Part shown: positions 7,432 through 14,166 of the stretch, in pieces
Position numbering within the stretch: position 1 is the first letter of the stretch
Layout: the number at the start of each line of letters is the position of its first letter
Assembly (NCBI GenBank): GCA_035310125.1
Contig: DATGEP010000279.1
Span: forward strand, 1-14,166
Source: DATGEP01 sp035310125
GTDB lineage: Bacteria > Chloroflexota > Ktedonobacteria > Ktedonobacterales > JADMIN01
Length of the DNA: 14,166 bases
Direction: 5' to 3'
Notes under the pieces: generated by a model
Seen by the model: the letters and a program-made list of their open reading frames with translations, nothing else
What the model was told of the DNA's origin: nothing
Database searches by the model: none
Translations under genes and position numbers: made by a program

Positions 7432-7974
7432 GTGGCGGTCCTGCCCTACCCGCCCGCCGCCAGCGCCATAGTCATCGATCTGTCCGCGATTGCGGTCATC
7501 GGTCGTACTCCCAGCGTGCTGCGCGCGCTGCTGCTCGACCTGCCGAGCGAGCTGATCGATGCGCCCAACAATGAAGGCTGGTCTCTAAAAGACATCGTCG
7601 CCCACCTGGTTGATGCTGAGGACATTGCGTTCGTCGAGCGCATCAGCCGCATACTGAACGAAGAGATGCCAGCAATCGCCTCAATCGATCCGCCCGCGCG
7701 CCTGAAGGCGGGCGGCTACGCCGCGCGCACGCTCTGGGATTTGATCGACGATCTCCAGCACCAGCGCGAGCAGCACGGCGGCTGGTTGCGCGGGCTGAGC
7801 CCGGATCAACTGGCGCGGGCCGGCCACCACGATGAAGTCGGCGAGATCCGCGTCGTCGACATTGCCCACCAGTGGGCTGCGCACGACATTGCGCACCTGC
7901 GCCAGATCGCACTGATGATCCAGCAGCACGTGGCGCCGCTGATGGGCGCCACGCGCGCGTTCTACGACGTCTGA
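7432..7974 (+). CDS. DinB-family (DinB_2-like) four-helix-bundle protein
   Basis: A 180-aa frame whose DinB similarity starts near residue 20: TPSVLRALLLDLPSELI, WSLKDIVAHLVDAED, ISRILNEEMPAIASIDPPAR, GLSPDQLARAGHHDEVGEIR and a final AAHDIAHLRQIALM. His58, His151 and His155 form the expected metal-binding triad (one His in helix 2, HxxxH in the last helix). Many members of this superfamily are metal-dependent thiol transferases or are of unknown function, and the substrate cannot be read from sequence. The start is uncertain. GTG 7432 is the only convenient one, has no ribosome site, and its first 17 residues (LPYPPAAS region) look like part of the foreign stretch before it. The original 5' end may therefore have been replaced during rearrangement. 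It is convergent with the 8141-8977 gene; the 166 bp between them show no gene. Confidence 0.8.
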   Translation: MAVLPYPPAASAIVIDLSAIAVIGRTPSVLRALLLDLPSELIDAPNNEGWSLKDIVAHLVDAEDIAFVERISRILNEEMPAIASIDPPARLKAGGYAARTLWDLIDDLQHQREQHGGWLRGLSPDQLARAGHHDEVGEIRVVDIAHQWAAHDIAHLRQIALMIQQHVAPLMGATRAFYDV

Positions 7975-8140
7975 CAGTCTGAGGCGAGCGTGCTGTTCGA
8001 AAAGCGACCTACAGCAAGGTCTACTCGACGGATCCATCACGGTGGCCTTCGACGCTGGCGTCGGCCGCAACCGCTCGCTGGTCGCCAGTACCGCGGCCCC
8101 ATCGGCGTGACCGACGTTTCGGCCGTCTCGCACACGAGGA

Positions 8141-8977
8141 CTACTGATTCGCGGCGGCCACCCAGCCGGCTATCTGGGCACGTGAGTTGACCCCCAGCTT
8201 GTTCAGGATGCTACGCACGTGGCTGTCGACCGTATGCTCCGAGATGAACAGGCGCGCTCCAATCTGCTTATTGCTCAGGCCCTCGGCGACCAACTCGGCA
8301 ACCTCGGCCTGTCGCTTCCCGAGCAACCCTGTGCGCGTACCGTCTGAAACTCCCGCAGCAACATGGCCGGATTCACCCAGCGCGAGCGCCGATGCTGCCA
8401 CGGCTCTCTGTGTAAACAGCATGACTGCCTCGTTCTGTCGCAGTTGATCCAGAGTCTGGGTGGCGGGACTTGAAGGCAGTTCCAGAGGCGTGACGGGAAC
8501 CACATGCTCGCCCGACACCGACACCGACAGCGGCTCGCGGCTGGTGACAATCACCCGCACCCCTGGCGCAGCTCGGAGGATGTCGCTCACCAGCTGAGCC
8601 GTTGGTTGGAGCAGATGCTCACAGTTGTCAATCACCAGCAACAGTTGTTTGTCAGGAACGTATGCGAGCAGAAGAGTCAGCGGATCGGTCGCGGCCTGGT
8701 CGCGCAGGTCCAGTGCCGCCCCAACGGCGTTGCTGACCAGCGCCCAATCTTGAATTTCAGCGAGCTCGACCAACCATGCGCCGTCTGAAAACGCACGTCT
8801 GAGGCCTGCTGCAAGCCGGACCGCAAGGCGGGTTTTCCCGACACCGCCCGGCCCAACCAGGCTGACCAGGCGCGCGGCGGTGAGCTTCTGTCTCAGTTCG
8901 GCAAGCTCGCGGCGGCGGCCAATGAAGCTCGTCGCTTGAGCTGGCAGGTTACCCGAGCGACGGATTGGCCTGGCCAT
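8141..8977 (-). CDS. Miniature NB-ARC ATPase/LuxR-type regulator with missing middle
   Basis: A 278-aa protein joining two ends of a normally 700-900-aa regulator. The N-terminus has LPAQATSFIGRRREL, Walker A GPGGVGKT (42-49), Walker B LLLVIDNCEHL (112-122) and TSREPL (145-150), as in NB-ARC/AfsR-type ATPases. After NEAVMLFTQRAVAASA (about residue 197), where the winged-helix and long TPR region should begin, the sequence goes almost directly to a C-terminal LuxR helix-turn-helix: AEVAELVAEGLSNKQIGARL and SEHTVDSHVRSILNKLGVNS (about 222-266). The frame is intact across the junction. The HTH entry, usually L-T-x-R-E, is L-G-K-R-Q, a mild deviation. I chose ATG 8977; a TTG at 8989 is possible and neither has a good ribosome site. 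It may be a functional minimal regulator or an in-frame deletion derivative now losing function. Confidence 0.82.
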   Translation of the reverse strand: MARPIRRSGNLPAQATSFIGRRRELAELRQKLTAARLVSLVGPGGVGKTRLAVRLAAGLRRAFSDGAWLVELAEIQDWALVSNAVGAALDLRDQAATDPLTLLLAYVPDKQLLLVIDNCEHLLQPTAQLVSDILRAAPGVRVIVTSREPLSVSVSGEHVVPVTPLELPSSPATQTLDQLRQNEAVMLFTQRAVAASALALGESGHVAAGVSDGTRTGLLGKRQAEVAELVAEGLSNKQIGARLFISEHTVDSHVRSILNKLGVNSRAQIAGWVAAANQ

Positions 8978-9091
8978 GACGAACAGCAAAATGTACTACA
9001 GGCGACCGAGTAGCTACTCAATCACGAATTCCATTGATTCCAGGACTCCGCGCGGCGCGTAGGCTGACCAGCATGACTGAGGACCTACTTC

Positions 9092-9109
9092 GCGAGCCTT
9101 GCGGCTCGC
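9092..9109. repeat. Perfect inverted repeat GCGAGCC-TTGC-GGCTCGC
   Basis: Arms 9092-9098 and 9103-9109 are exact reverse complements around a 4-nt loop, giving a GC-rich stem. There is no T-run on either side, so it is not a classical intrinsic terminator. It lies in a divergent spacer, about 115 bp from the regulator start, and could act as an operator or RNA hairpin. Confidence 0.4.
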
Positions 9110-9248
9110 ATCGGAAGTCGAAGGGGCGAGCGATCCAGCAAGTGGAAGTCCGTTTCGTCGGTAGCGCGCCCACCCGACGGGTCGAAGGCGCCTCGCGCGT
9201 TTAGCGGGGTGAAGTTGACGGATCAGTCCTGCGCTGCATTGTCTGCGG

Positions 9249-9266
9249 CGGCTTTCAGCCGTTTTT
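9249..9266 (+). terminator. Weak intrinsic-terminator-like hairpin
   Basis: CGGCT (9249-9253), loop TTC, AGCCG (9257-9261), directly followed by TTTTT (9262-9266). The stem is only 5 bp, so efficiency is doubtful. No plus-strand gene precedes it, so it may be a leftover of a lost gene or part of the leader of the DUF4386 gene. Confidence 0.3.
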
Positions 9267-9354
9267 GGAGGCATTACTGGCCGCGAATCATCACCCTGGC
9301 GTCGACGTCGGCGCAAGAGACGCCGTCAAAATCACGATGCGAGGGAGTTCGATC

Positions 9355-10182
9355 ATGAAACGGATTGCAGATGTGTCACCGCGTTCCCGGGCGAGGATGA
9401 CTGGTGTCGTTTATCTGGTGTTCTCTCTCACGGCACTGCTCGGCGAGTTCTTTACGCGGCAGGCGGGGGTTAGCGCGTTTGGTGTGTCAGACGACGCCCC
9501 CGCTGTAGCAAACAGCATCCTGGTGCACGAAGCTTCATTCCGGGCGGGTTTCGCACTCGGGCTGATCTCGCTCGCGTGTTATGTGGCCGTTACCGCTCTC
9601 TTTTATCAGTTGTTTGCGCCTGTCAGCAGAAGCATCTCCTTAGTCGCAGTGTCCGTCAGCCTGGTGGGGCTGGCCGTGCAGGCGTGCGGCAGCCTCTTCC
9701 AACTCGCCCCGCTGGTCATCTTGGGCGGCAGCCCGTACTTGAGCGTGTTTAGCGCGGCCCAGTTGCAGGCACTGGCACTGATGTTTCTCAATTTGAATGC
9801 TCAGGTCGGCAACATCAGCCTGGTGTTTGACGGACTGTTTTTGCTCCTGATCGCCTACCTCATTTTCAGGTCGACCTTCATGCCACGCTTTCTGGGCGTG
9901 CTGCTTGCGTTTGCCGGTATGGGCTGGCTGACCTTTCTCGCACCACCGCTGGCAAACCAACCGCTGACCTTTCTTGAGGTACTCGGCGTCATCGCCGAAG
10001 CAGCGCTGATGCTGTGGCTCCTAATCATCGGAGTGAACGGTCAACGGTGGAGTGAACAGGCCAGCGCCGCGGGGCTCTCCAACTTGGCGACTCGGCGTGG
10101 CGTTGCTGCGTTCGCATCACCAATCGACCAGGCGCGGGAGGGATCGGCGCACGCGTGGCTACCGGCGGTTCCTCCGCCTTGA
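9355..10182 (+). CDS. DUF4386-family integral membrane protein
   Basis: A 275-aa membrane protein. The opening SRARMTGVVYLVFSLTALLG, the first loop, ASFRAGFALGLISLACYVAV, the NLNAQVGNISLVFDGLFLLL segment, STFMPRFLGVLLAFAGMGWL and a terminal IGVNGQRWSEQA are the DUF4386 pattern. About six membrane helices are visible: roughly 14-32, 64-88, 94-124 (possibly two), 152-171, 177-199 and 205-226. The biochemical role of the family is unknown. ATG 9355 is supported by GAGGGAG (9341-9347) with a 7-nt spacer. Family members usually end soon after the N-x-Q-R-W segment at about residue 230-240. The remaining 35 or so residues (ATRRGVAAFASPIDQAREGS onward) are atypical and may reflect loss of the original stop. 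Confidence 0.88.
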   Translation: MKRIADVSPRSRARMTGVVYLVFSLTALLGEFFTRQAGVSAFGVSDDAPAVANSILVHEASFRAGFALGLISLACYVAVTALFYQLFAPVSRSISLVAVSVSLVGLAVQACGSLFQLAPLVILGGSPYLSVFSAAQLQALALMFLNLNAQVGNISLVFDGLFLLLIAYLIFRSTFMPRFLGVLLAFAGMGWLTFLAPPLANQPLTFLEVLGVIAEAALMLWLLIIGVNGQRWSEQASAAGLSNLATRRGVAAFASPIDQAREGSAHAWLPAVPPP

Positions 10183-10255
10183 GATCCCTGCGTACGAACG
10201 CCAGAACACGAACGGCGTACCCGACTCCCTCGCTGGCTTCGCATTGGCGGCCGAG

Positions 10256-10540
10256 TCCTCAATTCCCTGGCCGCAGATTGCAATCGGCGCAAACCCGAAT
10301 GACCCGGCGACGGTGGCCGGGCCGACGTACTACTGGGTCAGCGGCTACGACGGAAGCCCGCGGTCCGTCGGGGTCAGCGCCACGGTCCAGGAAGGTGAGA
10401 GGTGTACGCCCAGATTCGAAACCAAACCGGATGGGACGGAGACGGGCTGCTGGCTCGATCAGTCCCCCCGATGCTCCGGGATTGGGCCGGGTATCGAGCC
10501 GGGCCAACGAAATGCCCGCTATTCAGGTTCCGCAGTTTAG
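10256..10540 (+). pseudogene. Fragment of a probable secreted/PKD-like protein
   Basis: A plus frame ending at TGA-free TAG 10538-10540 reads SSIPWPQIAIGANPNDPATV, AGPTYYWVSGYDGSPRSVGV and SATVQEGERCTP before losing protein-like character. The P-x-Y-Y-W-V-x-G-Y-D-G pattern resembles segments of secreted, surface-associated proteins of Chloroflexota that precede PKD-like beta domains; this is from memory. There is no start codon with a ribosome site, no signal peptide in this frame and no downstream domain, so it is best read as a remnant. The rest of 10183-10578 shows no other gene. The alternative open frame at 10155-10574 is Arg/Ser-rich and looks like a shadow. Confidence 0.35.
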
Positions 10541-10578
10541 TTGGCGATGGTTGGAGCCGATAGTAACAAGGTGAACGT

Positions 10579-13500
10579 GTGTCGAACGTGCCGCGTCCTT
10601 TGAGGGCACTATTACTCACAGGGCTTCCGGGCGCGTTTGGCCTGTGGCGGGCTCTGTGGTCAGCAATTGCCCGGTCGCGCGGCTGGCAACGGTTTCGCGA
10701 AATCTTCGCTAACGCCCAGTCGACCGCGCTGATGATCGACCCCGTCACAGACGCTCGACGGGCCGCGAGATGGGATTCCATCGTCGCAGGAGAATCGCAT
10801 GACAGCGGCATGCAGGCGTCGTTGCACGCGAGCGAAGCACGCTACCGGTTGATGTTCGAGGAAAACACGGCCGTCCAAATCGTCGCCGACCTGAAGACTG
10901 GAGCACTCGTCGATGCTAACCCGGCGGCATTGGCGTTCTATGGCTATACGCGGGACGCCATGCTGCGCATGAATAGCCGCGAGCTCAGTGGGCTCTCACC
11001 TGAAGAACGGCTCGAGCGACTGGAGGGCGTTCGACGGGTGAATCATCACACCTTCGAGCAGCGCCACATCCTGGCCTCCGGTGAAACGCGAGACGTCGAA
11101 GTCCACCTGAGTCTGATCGAGCGCGATGATCGGGGGCTGATCTACACCATCGTCCACGATATTACGGAGCGGAAACAAGCCACTACGGCGCTGGCGTACC
11201 AGGCGTTGCACGACGGATTGACTGGCCTGCCGAATCGCGGAATGCTGCACGCTGCACTCCAAGAAGCCGTATCGGCCTCGCACCATGGCGGTCCACCAGC
11301 GGCATTGCTGCTGTTCGACCTTGACCGCTTCAAAGAAGTCAACGACACGCTAGGCCACCAGGTTGGCGACATCCTGCTGCAGCAGATCGCCCAGCGCCTC
11401 CAGGGTGCAGTAGGAGCTGACGCACTGGTGGCCCGCCTTGGTGGCGATGAATTCGCCGTTCTGTTGCCCGGCGCCGACGCCATGCGCTCCCAACAAGTGG
11501 CCGACGATCTCGTGAGAGTGTTGCAGACGCCCTTTGTGCTGGAGGGCCAGCAAATCGTTGTGGACGCGAGCGTCGGTATCGCCGCCGCTCCAGAACACGG
11601 CCAGGATGCAGACACATTGTTGCGGTGCGCAGATATAGCCATGTATGCGGCCAAGGAATCGAGCGCCGGCCCGTCGATCTACCGCCAGCATCTGGATAGG
11701 AACAGCCCCGATCGCCTGGCGTTGCTTGGCGAGCTGCGGAGTGCCATCGACGCTGACGCACTGCTCTTGCACTACCAACCCAAACTGGACATGCGCGACG
11801 GCACCCTGGTCGGTGTCGAGGCCCTGGTACGTTGGCAGCATCCATCACACGGGTTCCTTTCGCCTGGCGAATTCATCCCGTTGGCCGAAAAGTCGGGCCT
11901 CATCTATCGCCTTACCCGGTGGGTACTTGAAGCTGCGTTGCGCCAACAGCAGGCCTGGCACGCGATGGGCCTGGACGTACCGATTGCCGTCAATCTGTCC
12001 AGGCGCATGCTGCACGACGCCCATTTGCCCGAGACCGTTGCCCTGCTGCTGGCCCAATGGGAAGTAGCGCCCGGCTCGTTGATCCTCGAGATCACTGAGG
12101 GCAGCGTTATGGCTGATCCGGTGCGCGCCACCGATAACCTGAGGCAGCTGCGCGCTCTTGGCGTACATGTGTCCATCGACGACTTCGGCACGGGCTACTC
12201 TTCGTTGGGCTCACTGAAGAACCTGTCCGTGGACGAGTTGAAGATCGACCAATCGTTCGTGCAGGCCATGGCCACCGACGCGAGCGCGCGTGCGATTGTG
12301 CGTGCCATCATCGACCTGGCCGACGCACTGAAACTGCGCGTGGTCGCTGAGGGTGTTGAGGACCGCGCTACCTGGGATGTGCTGGCCGGACTGGGCTGCG
12401 ACGTCGCCCAGGGATACTTCCTCAGCCGGCCGATCGCGGCAGCCGAGTTAGAAGCATGGGTCGCCGACGTCAGTCAGTTGTGGCTGGACGTCGCTAAGAA
12501 GCCCGTGGCGGCGGACGCGCTGCAAGAGCGTATCCGTGGGCGCGGAGCGCGGCTGACCGCCGAGGAAGAGTTCATCGCGCGCAAACATGCAGAGGCGGCC
12601 CTGGTTGCCAGTGAAGAGCGCAATCGGCTGGCGCTGCAGGCGGTCGGCACGGGCACCTGGGACATGGACTACACCAGCGGGGTGCTCACATGGTCGGCGC
12701 AGCAGGAGGCACTCTACGGAATGGCACCCGGGACGTTCGACGGATCGTTCACGACTTTACGGCGCAAGGTGCATCCAGATGACTGGCCGACCCTCGAGAG
12801 CCAGATTCAGGCTTCAATCGCCGCGGGCTCCGATTTGGTCTTCAGTTTTCGAACAGTCTGGCCGGACGGTAGTGCGCATTGGCTCGAAAGCAAAGGCCGT
12901 CGGCTGCTCGCCGCTGACGGCACCCTCGCGCGCATGCACGGCACGTCCACGGACATCACCGAGCGCAAGCTGGCAGAGGAGGCGCTGCGGGCCAGTGCCG
13001 CGGCCTTGGAGGAGAGGGAAACTCGCTTTCGATCTCTGGTGGAGCTTTCGCCCGACGCGATCCTCGTGCACGTCGACGGATCGATCGTCTTCGCCAATGT
13101 CGCTGCTGCGCACTTGTTCGGGGCCACGGACCCAGAGCAACTGGTTGGCACACCCGTCCTGGAACGGGTCCACGCAGACTCGCGCGAGGCCGTTCTGCGG
13201 CGTGTCCGCGACCTGCAGCGTCTGGGGGCCGAAGCTCCTGCCGCTGAAGAACGCCTTGTGCGCATGGACGGCGCGCCGATCGATGTCGAGATTGCGGCAT
13301 CGGCTGTCCTGTATCAGGGCCACCACGCCATCCAGGTCGTTGCGCGCGACATCACCGCTCGCAAACTGGCTGAAGAGGCTCTGCGAGCGAGCGAGGAGCG
13401 CTTCCGCAAGCAGTACAAGGGCTTTCCGCTACCGACGTTCTCCTGGCTCCAGGAAGGCGACGACTTTGTACTCCAGGACTTCAACGACGCAGCCAACGGT

Positions 13501-14058
13501 GTCGACGACGGCGACATCAGCGGGTGGATTGGCGGGCGAGCTTCAGAGCGTTATGCGGATCGTCCCGAGCTCGTGGCGTATCTCCACGAGTGCGTCGCAG
13601 AGCAGCACACGTTGCGCCGAGAGACGCGCTTCCACCTCCGACGCACCGGCGTGGCGCGAGATGTGGCAGTGACTTACGTCTTCGTCCCGCCGCAGACCGC
13701 CATGGTTCACGTCGAGGACATCACCGAAGCCAGGCGGGCTGAGCAACAACGCGAGGCAATGGGTCAATCAGAAAAGCTGCGTGCGCTGGGCCAGATGGCG
13801 AGCGGCATTGCCCACGATCTCAACCAGTCGTTGATGCTCGTGGCGAGCTATAGCGACCTGGCCAATCAGGCTCTGGTCCAGGTTCCGCAGAATCTAACGG
13901 AGATCCAGGACTTGTTGATGACAACCACTCAGGCGGCCCTGGACGGTGGAGAGACGGTCAAACGACTGTTGCGGTTCACGCGAGCTGCACCAGACCATGA
14001 AAGTCAACCGGTGGACATCACCAAGCTAGTGAAGTGTCAGGGCAGGATCGCCCAGTAG
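10579..14058 (+). CDS. PAS-GGDEF-EAL-PAS3-HisKA hybrid signalling protein, truncated kinase
   Basis: A 1159-codon gene in one frame. Order: PAS (about 85-198), GGDEF (about 205-365), EAL (about 380-625), PAS (680-797), PAS (815-929), a divergent PAS-like block (940-1050) and HisKA (1063-1135). The GGDEF signature R-L-G-G-D-E-F is intact (288-292), so cyclic-di-GMP synthesis is plausible; no R-x-x-D inhibitory site lies five residues before it. The EAL domain keeps E414-A-L, DDFGTG (534-539), KID (555-557), AEGVE (590-594) and QGY (611-613), consistent with phosphodiesterase activity. HisKA carries GIAHDLNQSL with phospho-acceptor His1079. The HATPase domain that must follow is absent: the frame ends at TAG 14056-14058 after nine residues apparently encoded by an inserted element. 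No transmembrane segment is clear, so it is probably cytoplasmic. Start GTG 10579 has AAGGTGA 4 nt upstream. Residues 38-56 (RFREIFANAQSTALMIDPVT) look like the beginning of an additional, cut-short PAS. Confidence 0.88.
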   Translation: MSNVPRPLRALLLTGLPGAFGLWRALWSAIARSRGWQRFREIFANAQSTALMIDPVTDARRAARWDSIVAGESHDSGMQASLHASEARYRLMFEENTAVQIVADLKTGALVDANPAALAFYGYTRDAMLRMNSRELSGLSPEERLERLEGVRRVNHHTFEQRHILASGETRDVEVHLSLIERDDRGLIYTIVHDITERKQATTALAYQALHDGLTGLPNRGMLHAALQEAVSASHHGGPPAALLLFDLDRFKEVNDTLGHQVGDILLQQIAQRLQGAVGADALVARLGGDEFAVLLPGADAMRSQQVADDLVRVLQTPFVLEGQQIVVDASVGIAAAPEHGQDADTLLRCADIAMYAAKESSAGPSIYRQHLDRNSPDRLALLGELRSAIDADALLLHYQPKLDMRDGTLVGVEALVRWQHPSHGFLSPGEFIPLAEKSGLIYRLTRWVLEAALRQQQAWHAMGLDVPIAVNLSRRMLHDAHLPETVALLLAQWEVAPGSLILEITEGSVMADPVRATDNLRQLRALGVHVSIDDFGTGYSSLGSLKNLSVDELKIDQSFVQAMATDASARAIVRAIIDLADALKLRVVAEGVEDRATWDVLAGLGCDVAQGYFLSRPIAAAELEAWVADVSQLWLDVAKKPVAADALQERIRGRGARLTAEEEFIARKHAEAALVASEERNRLALQAVGTGTWDMDYTSGVLTWSAQQEALYGMAPGTFDGSFTTLRRKVHPDDWPTLESQIQASIAAGSDLVFSFRTVWPDGSAHWLESKGRRLLAADGTLARMHGTSTDITERKLAEEALRASAAALEERETRFRSLVELSPDAILVHVDGSIVFANVAAAHLFGATDPEQLVGTPVLERVHADSREAVLRRVRDLQRLGAEAPAAEERLVRMDGAPIDVEIAASAVLYQGHHAIQVVARDITARKLAEEALRASEERFRKQYKGFPLPTFSWLQEGDDFVLQDFNDAANGVDDGDISGWIGGRASERYADRPELVAYLHECVAEQHTLRRETRFHLRRTGVARDVAVTYVFVPPQTAMVHVEDITEARRAEQQREAMGQSEKLRALGQMASGIAHDLNQSLMLVASYSDLANQALVQVPQNLTEIQDLLMTTTQAALDGGETVKRLLRFTRAAPDHESQPVDITKLVKCQGRIAQ

Positions 14059-14166
14059 GTGAGTTCCGGTAAAGTGCGGTCTCATGAAGGTGTACCGAGT
14101 CAAACTGATGCCCGACGAGCGGGCGCAGTTGCAGGCGTTGCTGTCGAAAGGCAAAGCTTCGGCGCG
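14029..14166 (+). mobile_element. Left end of an IS630-family insertion sequence (partial)
   Basis: The kinase reading frame departs from family-like sequence after DITKL at 14028, where CTAG provides a TA (14027-14028), the target used and duplicated by IS630/Tc1-type elements. The element would begin GTGAAGTGTCAGGGCAGG at 14029, and its transposase starts 55 bp further on. The right end and its inverted repeat are outside the window, so the boundary is inferred from the protein break and the TA. Confidence 0.55.
14084..14166 (+). CDS. IS630-family transposase, N-terminal fragment (runs off window)
   Basis: From ATG 14084 the frame reads MKVYRVKLMPDERAQLQALL followed by SKGKASA to the right edge. 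This is the characteristic opening of IS630-family transposases (K-Y-x-V-x-L-x-x-x-E-R, then L-x-x-x-x-x-x-G-x-x-x-A-R), which leads into the helix-turn-helix DNA-binding domain. The DDE catalytic domain lies beyond the window. It points away from the disrupted kinase gene in the same orientation. Confidence 0.7.
   Translation, partial: MKVYRVKLMPDERAQLQALLSKGKASA

Larger units (their letters stand above)
8978..9354. other. Divergent intergenic region with two hairpins
   Basis: This spacer separates the minus-strand regulator from the plus-strand DUF4386 gene and must hold both promoters, though I see no convincing -35/-10 pair. It contains a perfect 7-bp hairpin (9092-9109) and a short terminator-like hairpin (9249-9266). 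Possible small frames, such as ATG 9073 for 43 codons, lack a ribosome site and recognisable content. Confidence 0.4.

Noticed and set aside
7975..8140. Possible short protein pieces between the convergent DinB and mini-regulator genes
   Set aside because: Fragments such as SITVAFDAGVGRN look protein-like but are too short and lack a start or any recognisable family.
12587..13672. 361-codon plus frame inside the hybrid kinase
   Set aside because: It is a +1 shadow of the PAS region, rich in Arg, Ser and Thr, without domain motifs.

Overview
The window is about 14 kb of high-GC bacterial DNA. It carries LuxR-type ATPase regulators, paired family III CoA-transferases, a DinB-fold protein, a DUF4386 membrane protein, a large multi-PAS signalling protein and remnants of IS21 and IS630 elements. 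This mix is common in mesophilic soil Chloroflexota and some Actinomycetota. The lineage is an inference from gene content; there is no rRNA or other phylogenetic marker. I see no tRNA, rRNA or CRISPR array.

Layout, left to right. Positions 1-650 hold debris: a frame-disrupted reading frame on the minus strand at the left edge, and a plus-strand tail that reads like the C-terminus of an AbgT-family transporter, broken by stops and a frameshift. Positions 650-3673 (minus) encode a full-length LuxR-type AAA ATPase regulator (1007 aa). Upstream of it lie three phased AGGTA motifs, one of them inside a perfect 12-bp palindrome. A roughly 650-bp spacer with one doubtful small ORF follows. Next is a two-gene plus-strand operon, 4328-6999, of family III (CaiB/BaiF) CoA-transferase paralogues that overlap by ATGA. 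The first keeps the catalytic aspartate and the second has tryptophan at the aligned position, which suggests a heteromer with one active-site subunit.

Positions 7000-7431 carry a fragment of an IS21-type transposase (IstA) and a mosaic stretch that runs in frame into a DinB-family gene (7432-7974). A convergent minus-strand gene (8141-8977) is a miniature NB-ARC/LuxR regulator: ATPase core and DNA-binding domain are present, but the long helical middle is missing. A divergent spacer separates it from a DUF4386 membrane protein (9355-10182). After a relic of what looks like a secreted protein comes a 1159-codon gene (10579-14058) with order PAS, GGDEF, EAL, PAS, PAS, PAS-like, HisKA. It is cut off just after the histidine-kinase dimerisation domain by what appears to be an IS630-type insertion at a TA site. 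The transposase of that element starts at 14084 and runs off the right edge.

The two parts most worth attention are the asymmetric CoA-transferase pair and the cyclic-di-GMP/histidine-kinase fusion interrupted by the insertion sequence. The region as a whole shows repeated gene decay at or beside mobile-element remnants.
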